From JAGQUL01 sp038212015 (lineage in GTDB: Bacteria > Actinomycetota > Thermoleophilia > Gaiellales > SKUG01), in assembly GCA_038212015.1 (NCBI GenBank), contig JBBQUY010000006.1, forward strand, positions 1 through 64,000: 64,000 nucleotides of DNA, in the 5' to 3' direction. Made by a program: the position numbers and the translations under genes. Positions 58,071-64,000 of this stretch are shown one piece after another. The notes beneath the pieces are model-generated. The model had not been told where the DNA came from. It saw only the letters and a list, made by a program, of their open reading frames with translations, and did no database searches. Every line of letters begins with the position of its first letter. Position 1 is the stretch's first letter.

Positions 58071-58637
58071 CTAGATCAGCCGGCCGAGCAGGCCCGAGAG
58101 GAGTCCACCGCTGCCGTAGCCGGGGAACCCGCCGCCACCCCAGCCCCAACCGCTCTGGAACGGGGGCTGCTGGAGCGAGTGCGAGACGTTGTTCACGTTG
58201 GAATTCGTGACCGTCTGGTTCGCACCGCCGGTGGAGACCTGGTTGGTCGTGTTGGACTGGCCGTGGCCGGCGAAGCCCTGCGGGATGCCGCCCATCGGCA
58301 GGCCACCCATCGGGAGACCGCCCATCGGAACGCCCATGGGCAGTCCGAGTGGCATGCCACCGAGGGGCATGCCCATGCCGAGCGGAATGCCGCCCATGGC
58401 ACCGGCAACGCCGCCCATCAGGTAGGGATTCTTGGAGCGCTCCTCGAGCCGGGCGCGTTCGATGCGCTCGTTGGCGAGGGCTCGCTCGTACCCCAGCTGC
58501 AGGCTCGAGACCTGCTTCTGGGTCGTGAGCTTGCTGTTGTAGTAGGTCGACGCGCTGACGACGCCGCCGTTCATGCCGTTCATGCCGTTCATCCCGAGCA
58601 TGCCGTTCTGCGGGTAGACGCGAATGCGTACTGCCAT
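58071..58637 (-). CDS. Gly/Met/Pro-rich low-complexity protein, paralogue 2
   Basis: A 188-residue protein. It opens with GMNGMNGMNGG triplet-like repeats, has a helix (YERALANERIERARLEERS), then a GMP(L/M)GG repeat tract (about ten Met/Pro/Gly-rich units), an Asn/Thr stretch with NQTVTNSN, and Gly-rich tail ending GGLLSGLLGRLI. The NQ(S/T)VTNSN block and GGLL tail tie it to the 57097 protein. RBS AGGAGG precedes ATG 58637. No signal peptide. Function unknown; repeats suggest a filament, scaffold or surface layer role at best. Confidence 0.6.
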   Translation of the reverse strand: MAVRIRVYPQNGMLGMNGMNGMNGGVVSASTYYNSKLTTQKQVSSLQLGYERALANERIERARLEERSKNPYLMGGVAGAMGGIPLGMGMPLGGMPLGLPMGVPMGGLPMGGLPMGGIPQGFAGHGQSNTTNQVSTGGANQTVTNSNVNNVSHSLQQPPFQSGWGWGGGGFPGYGSGGLLSGLLGRLI

Positions 58638-58739
58638 GGTAGTGCCTCCTGGTGTGCGCCGACCGCGAGGGGTGTGATGCGGGACCGGCGTCTGGTGCGA
58701 GGGTGGACCGCCGCGCATCTGGTTCCCGTGGCGTCCGTT

Positions 58740-58755
58740 GCGACCCGAAGGTCGC
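58740..58755. terminator. Small perfect hairpin GCGACC-CGAA-GGTCGC
   Basis: Six perfect pairs with a stable CGAA tetraloop in the gap between the Kef-type gene and the low-complexity gene; candidate terminator for either. Confidence 0.4.
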
Positions 58756-58891
58756 GCTGGCCGTCATCGCCACGAGGATGTGCGACGTGTCTCATCCGTC
58801 CATCGCTTCTGGTGTTGCGCGGTGTCGCATGTCAGTCGACGCGTTGGCACCAGTCGGCCGCGCGGTGGCCATGAGCGGCCGCCCGGGGATG

Positions 58892-60655
58892 TCAGTCGCC
58901 GGCGGGCGATTCGTCGTCGCGGCGGCGCTCGACGCGCTCGCGGCGGCGGTCGATGCGACCCGACAGCGCGAGGTGTCGCAGCGCGACTTCCGCCATCTCG
59001 CGGCCGGTGACGTTCTCCTCGTCGACGACCTCGTCGGCGCCGGCAGCGGCGATCTCGTCGACGAACCTGTTGTAGCGGCCGCGGGCGACGATCGGCAGGT
59101 CGGGTGCGAGCTGACGTGCCTGCGCCACGATCGTGCGGATCGCGACCGGGTCGGGGATCGACACCACGAGGATGCGTGCGGTCGAGAGGTTGGCGCGCTG
59201 CAGGATCTCCGGTCGCGCCGCGTCGCCGAACACCACGCGCGTGCCGGGCGGGAGGTCGTCGTCGGTGCCGCCGGTCTCGGCGCGCGGGTTGAGTTCGATG
59301 ACCGTGACGGGCACGTTCGATGCGGCGAGCGCTGCCGTCACCGCGCGACCGGACGGCCCGACGCCGACGACGAGCGCATGGTCGCCGTATGCGTGCTCGA
59401 CGATGTCGCCGTCCGGGTCGACGCCCTGCCCGGCGGCGAGTGCGCGTCGATGCAGCACTCCGCTCGTTGTGGAGATCAGGCCCGGCGTCATGAGCAGGGT
59501 GAGCACCGAGACGGACACGAGCAGGCGGAAGGTGTCATCTCCGACGAGCCCTACCGACGAGCCCATCGTCAGGACCGCGAACGAGAACTCGCCGAGCTGC
59601 GCGAGTGAGGCCGCCGCCATGATCGCTGCGGGAGCCGGAACGCGAGCGACGGTCGCGGCGGTCCACGTCAGGAGCGCCTTGCCGAAGACGAGTGGCACCA
59701 CCACGAGCAGCACCAGCCAGAAGTTCTCGAGCATCCACTGTGCGTCGGCGAGCATCCCGACGTAGGCGAAGAAGATGGCGGTCAGCGCCATGCGGATCGG
59801 GGCTATCTCGCTGCGCACCTGCGGCGCGAAGGCGGCATCGGCCATGACGATGCCGGCCACGAATCCGCCCAGTGCGGGCGACAGGTCGAGCTTCCAGCAC
59901 AGGCCGATGGCGCCGAGCGAGACGGTGAGCGACATCACTGCGAGCAGCTCGCGCGCATTGCCGTGCATCGCCTTCTCATACATCGTTCGCATGAGGACGC
60001 GCTCGACGAAGATCACGAGCAGGACGAGCCCTGCGAGCTTGGCGAACGCGATGCCGAACTCGGTCAGGAACCCCGCCTGTTCCCCGCTCACCTCGGCGCC
60101 GGGCAGCAGCGGGATCATGAGCAGCACGAGCACGACGAGCACGTCCTGGGCGATGAGCACGCCCGTCGAGACGAGGCCGTGCACGCTGTCGCTCTCGGCG
60201 CGGTCGGCGAGCACGCGGATGACGACGGCCGTGCTCGAGAGGCTCACCGCCACGCCGACGACGAACGCCGCCGACAGCGAAAGTCCCGCAGCGACGGCAA
60301 CGGCGCCCGCAGCGACGGTGGTCAGCACGACCTGCAGCGAACCGGCGACGAGCGCCGTGCCGCCGAATTTCCGGACCTTGTTGAGGGGCAGGTCCAGCCC
60401 GACGGTGAACAGCAGCAGCGCGACGCCGACTTCACCCATGAACGAGAACGACTGGATGTCTTCGATGAGTCCGAGCGACGAGGGGCCGCCCACGACGACG
60501 CCCGCGAGCAGATAGCCGACGAGCACGCTCTGGCCGAATCGTTCGGCGATGAGCCCGAACACGACGCACACGCCGAGCACGATCACGACGTCGGTGAGCA
60601 CGTTGATGCTGCTGGACGGCGCGGTCGCGGCCGCGACGAGCGTGTCCAGGATCAC
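58892..60655 (-). CDS. Kef-type K+/H+ antiporter with TrkA-N domain (CPA2)
   Basis: A 587-residue CPA2 transporter. About 12 helices (residues 20-415) include the core SLSSTAVVIRVLAD and GVLIAQDVLVVLVLL with the conserved QD ion pair, and HALVVGVGPSGRAVT is the Rossmann start of the TrkA-N regulatory domain (residues about 450-560). It exchanges K+ or Na+ for H+. The start is GTG 60655, overlapping the sufU stop as GTGA, an unusual partnership. The acidic/Arg tail ends at DESPAGD. Confidence 0.92.
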   Translation of the reverse strand: MILDTLVAAATAPSSSINVLTDVVIVLGVCVVFGLIAERFGQSVLVGYLLAGVVVGGPSSLGLIEDIQSFSFMGEVGVALLLFTVGLDLPLNKVRKFGGTALVAGSLQVVLTTVAAGAVAVAAGLSLSAAFVVGVAVSLSSTAVVIRVLADRAESDSVHGLVSTGVLIAQDVLVVLVLLMIPLLPGAEVSGEQAGFLTEFGIAFAKLAGLVLLVIFVERVLMRTMYEKAMHGNARELLAVMSLTVSLGAIGLCWKLDLSPALGGFVAGIVMADAAFAPQVRSEIAPIRMALTAIFFAYVGMLADAQWMLENFWLVLLVVVPLVFGKALLTWTAATVARVPAPAAIMAAASLAQLGEFSFAVLTMGSSVGLVGDDTFRLLVSVSVLTLLMTPGLISTTSGVLHRRALAAGQGVDPDGDIVEHAYGDHALVVGVGPSGRAVTAALAASNVPVTVIELNPRAETGGTDDDLPPGTRVVFGDAARPEILQRANLSTARILVVSIPDPVAIRTIVAQARQLAPDLPIVARGRYNRFVDEIAAAGADEVVDEENVTGREMAEVALRHLALSGRIDRRRERVERRRDDESPAGD

Positions 60656-61080
60656 GTGCGGCCCCAGCTGATTTCGTCGACGCCTTCCCAGCCGGCGGGG
60701 GCGGCGGTGCCGGCGTGGTCATGCATGCCCATCTTCACCACGACGAGTCCGAGCAGTGCGCACTTGAGCCGCACGGGGGTCAGCTCGATGCCGAGCAGCT
60801 CGACGATGTCCTCGCGACTCAGCTTCGCGACGTCGTCGAGCGACTTGCCGATGATCTCGTCGCTGAGGATCGACATGGAGGCCTGGCTGATGGCGCAGCC
60901 CTGCCCGGTGAAGCGAACGGCGGCGATGACGTTGTCGTCGTCGATCTCGACCTGGACGTGCAGCTCGTCGCCGCACATGGGGTTCTGCCCCTCGGCTTCG
61001 AAGGTCGGATGCTCGAGCGTCCCGTAGTTCTGCGGGTTCCGGTAGTGCTCGAGGATGTATTCGCGGTACAGGTCGTCCAT
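60652..61080 (-). CDS. sufU: SUF Fe-S cluster scaffold/sulfur acceptor SufU
   Basis: A 142-residue SufU/IscU-fold protein. Starts MDDLYREYILEHYRNPQN, and has the three ligand cysteines in NPMCGDE, GQGCAISQAS and LKCALLGL, with the zinc-binding Asp in CGDE. SufU accepts persulfide sulfur from SufS. RBS AGGGAG precedes ATG 61080. It is 38 bp downstream of sufS. Confidence 0.95.
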   Translation of the reverse strand: MDDLYREYILEHYRNPQNYGTLEHPTFEAEGQNPMCGDELHVQVEIDDDNVIAAVRFTGQGCAISQASMSILSDEIIGKSLDDVAKLSREDIVELLGIELTPVRLKCALLGLVVVKMGMHDHAGTAAPAGWEGVDEISWGRT

Positions 61081-61118
61081 GTCGCTCCCTCGGGCACCCA
61101 CCCTATCGCGGCGGTCCG

Positions 61119-62396
61119 TCAGGTGAGGCCGAAGACCGTGCGAACTTCGGCGAGGCCGTCGATGAGCCGGTCGATGTCCTCACGCGTCGTGTATGCGTAG
61201 ACGCTCGCTCGGGCCGTGGCGTTCACGCCGAGGCGCTTCATGAGCGGCTGGGTGCAGTGATGGCCGGCGCGCACGTTGACGTCGTGCGTATCGAGCATCG
61301 TCGCGATGTCGTGCGGGTGGGTTCCCTCGATGAGGAACGACAGCACGCCGCCTCGTTCGACGCCGAGCGCGGGGCCGAGCACGCGCAGGCCGGGCACGTC
61401 GAGCAGTCGCTCGTGCGCGTAGTGCGTCATCTCGATCTCGTGCTGGTGCACGGCGTCGATGCCGAGCTCCTGCAGGTAGCGGATCGCGGCGCCCATCGCG
61501 GTGACTTCGGCGATCGCGGGTGTGCCGGCCTCGAATTTCCAGGGCAGGTCGTTGAAGGTGGTGACGTCGTATCCGACGCGGCGGATCATCTCGCCGCCGA
61601 ACTGCCACGGCGGCATCTCGGCGAGCAGCTCCTCGCGACCCCACAGTGCGCCAGCGCCGGTCGGGCCCATGAGCTTATGTCCGCTGAATGCGAGGAAGTC
61701 GATGCCGAGCGCCTGCACGTCCACGGTGCGATGTGGCACGCTCTGCGCGCCGTCGACGAGCACGAGCGCGTCGTGAGACCGCGCCCACGGCACGATCACG
61801 TCCAGCGAGACGTGGGTGCCGAGCGAGTTGGAGACGTGCACGACGGCGACCATGCGCAGTCGTCCGCCCTCGGCGAGTGCGTCGAGCGCCGACACGTCGA
61901 GCACGCCGTCGTCGTCGACCGGAATGAAGCGCAGGTCGGCGCCGGTCGCCAGGCAGGTCTGCTGCCATGGGACGAGGTTGGAGTGGTGCTCGAGCTCGGT
62001 GGTGACGACGATGTCGCCCGGTCCGAGGTTGGAGCGGCCCCAGGAGTAGGCGACGAGGTTGATCGCCTCGGTGGTGCCGCGCGTGAAGATCACTTCGCGC
62101 GGGCTGCGCGCGTTGACGAGGTCTCGCACGGCTTCTCGGGCGGCCTCGAAGTGTTCGGTGGCGGCAGCGGCGTGGGCGTAGACGCCGCGATGCACGTTGG
62201 CGTATGCGCTCTCGTAGGTGGTGCGCAGCGAATCGATCACCTGGCGCGGTTTCATCGCCGTCGCGGCGCTGTCCAGATACGCGAGCCGGCGGCCCGTGTT
62301 GGGCCCGGAGGCGAGAATCGGGAAGTCGGCGCTCACGCGCTCGGGATCGAGCGGTGACGCGACGGGCGCACCTGCACGTGTGGGGGCATCGGTCAT
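61119..62396 (-). CDS. sufS: Cysteine desulfurase SufS
   Basis: A 425-residue PLP enzyme of group II desulfurases. YLDSAATAMKP is the family start, EHHSNLVPWQ the substrate loop, FSGHKLMGPTG the PLP Lys and RAGHHCTQPLM the active-site Cys. It provides persulfide sulfur to SufU for Fe-S cluster assembly. SufBCD genes are not in the window. Confidence 0.95.
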   Translation of the reverse strand: MTDAPTRAGAPVASPLDPERVSADFPILASGPNTGRRLAYLDSAATAMKPRQVIDSLRTTYESAYANVHRGVYAHAAAATEHFEAAREAVRDLVNARSPREVIFTRGTTEAINLVAYSWGRSNLGPGDIVVTTELEHHSNLVPWQQTCLATGADLRFIPVDDDGVLDVSALDALAEGGRLRMVAVVHVSNSLGTHVSLDVIVPWARSHDALVLVDGAQSVPHRTVDVQALGIDFLAFSGHKLMGPTGAGALWGREELLAEMPPWQFGGEMIRRVGYDVTTFNDLPWKFEAGTPAIAEVTAMGAAIRYLQELGIDAVHQHEIEMTHYAHERLLDVPGLRVLGPALGVERGGVLSFLIEGTHPHDIATMLDTHDVNVRAGHHCTQPLMKRLGVNATARASVYAYTTREDIDRLIDGLAEVRTVFGLT

Positions 62397-62457
62397 CAGG
62401 GGAATCCTACGTCCGATGGGCTGGCACTGCGTCGCCGTCGACGGCTATCGTCGCTGC

Positions 62458-62910
62458 ATGCTCGACCCGACAGACGACCCGCTCGACCGGCACCTCGACG
62501 CCGACCACGCCGGCGTGGCGTGCCTTCGCGCCGCTGCCGACCTGCTCGAGTCCGGCGATGCACGTGGCGCGCTGGCGGCGTGCCGCGATGCTCGGCGCCA
62601 CGGCGTGCCATCGGAGCTCGTGCCCTATCTCGCGGTCGTGCACGCGGTGGCGGCACTGCTGATGGGAGACGTACAGGTCTCGATCACGCTGGCCGAAGAC
62701 GGCTGGCGCGACCACCCCGACGTCGCGGCGCTGCCGACGGTGCTCGGCGCCGCACAGCTGCTCGCGGGCGACACCGCGGGATCGGCGCGCACGATGTACG
62801 CCGCGCTGCTCACCGATGACGCGGATCGCTCGCTCGAGGTGCACCGTCGTCGGCTTACCCAGCTGCTCGCCGCCGTGCGCGCGACCACGCCACCGCCGAC
62901 CGGTTCCTGA
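62458..62910 (+). CDS. TPR-like hypothetical protein
   Basis: A 150-residue Ala-rich all-helical protein with helix pairs such as CLRAAADLLESGDARGALA and LGAAQLLAGDTAGSARTMY, which suggest tetratricopeptide-like repeats. No signal. ATG 62458 is chosen (ATG 62416 is in frame upstream). It is divergent from sufS and its stop abuts the stop of the convergent TPR lipoprotein gene (TGATCA). Confidence 0.65.
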   Translation: MLDPTDDPLDRHLDADHAGVACLRAAADLLESGDARGALAACRDARRHGVPSELVPYLAVVHAVAALLMGDVQVSITLAEDGWRDHPDVAALPTVLGAAQLLAGDTAGSARTMYAALLTDDADRSLEVHRRRLTQLLAAVRATTPPPTGS

Positions 62911-63621
62911 TCAGCCTTCGTCTTCGGCGTCGCCCTCGGCCTCGTCCTCGGCGTCGGCGTCGGCCGCCGGCTCGGTGGCCGGTGCCGGCTGCGCCTTCGC
63001 GGCGCGCAGCGCCTTGATCGACTGGCGCACCTGCGCGATGCGCGGATCCTTCGGCGGTGACAGCTCGATGAAGGTCTCCCACGCCTCGATCGCCGAGTCG
63101 TAGTCCTGTGCGTTGGACGCAGCCAGCCCCCAGGCGTAGAACGCGTTCGGGCGTTCCTGACCCCGAGCCGAGCGGGCGAGCTGCTCGAGGAGCGGCGACG
63201 CCTTGTCGTACTTGTTGGTCGCCATGTACGTCGACGCGAGCATCTGCTTGACGTCTCGGTCCTTGGGGTCTTCCTTCGAGCAGCCTTCGAGGGTCTTGAC
63301 CGCCTTGTCGAGGCTCTCGTCGCGATCCTCGGGAAGCTCCACGGGGGTCTTGGGATCCGTCGCCGACGCTGGCGAGGCAAGCGCGATGTAGCTCATCGCG
63401 AGGTTACGGCACGCACCGACGTCGTCCTTGTTCTTTTCGAAGTCCTTCTCGGCGCGCTCGACCGCAGCTTCCTTGTTGTCGCGGTCCTTCGCGGCGGCTT
63501 TCTCGGTCTTGGTCTGCGGCTTGGCTTCCTTCTTTTCGGAATCCTTGGAATCTCCGCTGCCGCAGCCCGTGGCGATCAGGGCGATGCTGGCGAGGAACAG
63601 GACGGCGTATCGGAATTTCAC
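62911..63621 (-). CDS. TPR-containing lipoprotein
   Basis: A 236-residue lipoprotein. GTG 63621 has GGGAG upstream and begins a signal peptide ending in the lipobox IATGC. A Lys/Glu/Asp-rich region precedes TPR-like helices (for example YDKASPLLEQLARSAR and YDSAIEAWETFIELSPP), and the C-terminal tail is strongly acidic (Ala/Asp/Glu). It probably acts as an extracytoplasmic scaffold; partner unknown. Confidence 0.8.
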   Translation of the reverse strand: MKFRYAVLFLASIALIATGCGSGDSKDSEKKEAKPQTKTEKAAAKDRDNKEAAVERAEKDFEKNKDDVGACRNLAMSYIALASPASATDPKTPVELPEDRDESLDKAVKTLEGCSKEDPKDRDVKQMLASTYMATNKYDKASPLLEQLARSARGQERPNAFYAWGLAASNAQDYDSAIEAWETFIELSPPKDPRIAQVRQSIKALRAAKAQPAPATEPAADADAEDEAEGDAEDEG

Positions 63622-63745
63622 GTGGGTCTCCCGGGGTGTGGCATGGCAGGCGCGCATCGTCGCGCGTGCAATCGGCGAATGCCTACCCGGATTGTCCATA
63701 GCCCTCACCCGGGTTCATGCCGCGACGGCCGGGTAACCGTCTGGT

Positions 63746-64000
63746 ATGGAAACGATCACTCGCAGCCATGCCCTTCGTCAGGCCGCATTTCGCGGCGGAA
63801 TCCGTGATGGTCGCGTGCTTTCGGCACTCGTTCAGGTCGACCGCACCGCGTTCGTTCCCGCTCACGCGCGTGCGCGCGCGCGAGTGGAACATGACGCGCC
63901 GATCGAGATCGGCCATGGCCAGACCACGTCGCAGCCGTCGCTCATCGCGCGCATCCTCGAGGATCTGCACGTGCGGCCCGGCAGCCGGGTGCTCGAGGTC
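63746..64000 (+). CDS. pcm: Protein-L-isoaspartate O-methyltransferase, N-terminal part
   Basis: The first 85 codons of a gene that runs off the window end. FRGGIRDGRVLSAL and RTAFVPAHAR are the family start, IEIGHGQTTSQPSLIARIL is the conserved substrate region, and RPGSRVLEV begins the SAM motif I. It repairs isoaspartyl residues in damaged proteins, or is one of the related Pcm-like methyltransferases. The start at 63746 lies in a divergent promoter region with the TPR lipoprotein gene. Confidence 0.85.
   Translation, partial: METITRSHALRQAAFRGGIRDGRVLSALVQVDRTAFVPAHARARARVEHDAPIEIGHGQTTSQPSLIARILEDLHVRPGSRVLEV

Overview
The window is a GC-rich, gene-dense bacterial chromosome segment with short intergenic gaps, many 4-bp ATGA/GTGA start-stop overlaps and frequent GTG starts. 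NucS, a MviN-type pseudokinase with a discoidin-like ectodomain, the DUF4178/DUF2617/DUF4247/DUF350/SpeE cluster, SufU/SufS and a ba3-type oxidase with CtaG all point to an actinomycete. A deep lineage such as Thermoleophilia (Patulibacter, Conexibacter, Solirubrobacter relatives) fits best, but that is inference. I see no phage, IS element, CRISPR array or rRNA, only one atypical tRNA-like gene.

Layout. 0.2-9.4 kb: a GAF protein, an HExxH protein, an HD protein, the tRNA-like gene, a NodIJ-type ABC exporter, a TadE-like protein and two crotonases (PaaF/PaaG type). 9.5-17.5 kb: a lipid kinase, an IorA/IorB-like pair, a secreted transglutaminase-elicitor homologue and a GAF histidine kinase with a cysteine cluster. 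17.6-24 kb: ba3-type oxidase with CtaG, a subtilase with six PFKR repeats and a membrane adenylate/guanylate cyclase. 23.8-27.2 kb: a tightly coupled operon for siroheme-dependent haem synthesis (fused AhbAB, AhbC, AhbD). 27.4-45 kb: a respiration, nitric-oxide and redox region with a cupredoxin, two hemerythrins, an NnrS-like membrane protein, TlpA/DsbB thiol proteins, an NDH-2-like flavoprotein, copper nitrite reductase NirK and a DosS-like GAF kinase divergent from a NarL/DosR-type regulator. 45-52 kb: NucS, pseudokinase, signal peptidase I, GabT-type aminotransferase and dCTP deaminase. 52-57 kb: the K+ channel/DUF4178/DUF2617-DUF4247/DUF350/SpeE cluster. 57-64 kb: two odd Gly/Met/Asn-rich proteins, a Kef-type antiporter, SufU-SufS, TPR proteins and the start of a Pcm methyltransferase.

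The most interesting signal is a palindrome, TG(C/T)GG-N5-CCGCA. I found it six times, always between genes, in front of nirK with a divergent hemerythrin, a second hemerythrin (two tandem copies), the NnrS-like gene, the NDH-2-like gene and a small membrane protein gene. A DosS/DosR-like two-component pair sits in the middle of this region, so the motif may define an oxygen/NO-responsive regulon. That regulator-site link is inference; the sites themselves are read directly.
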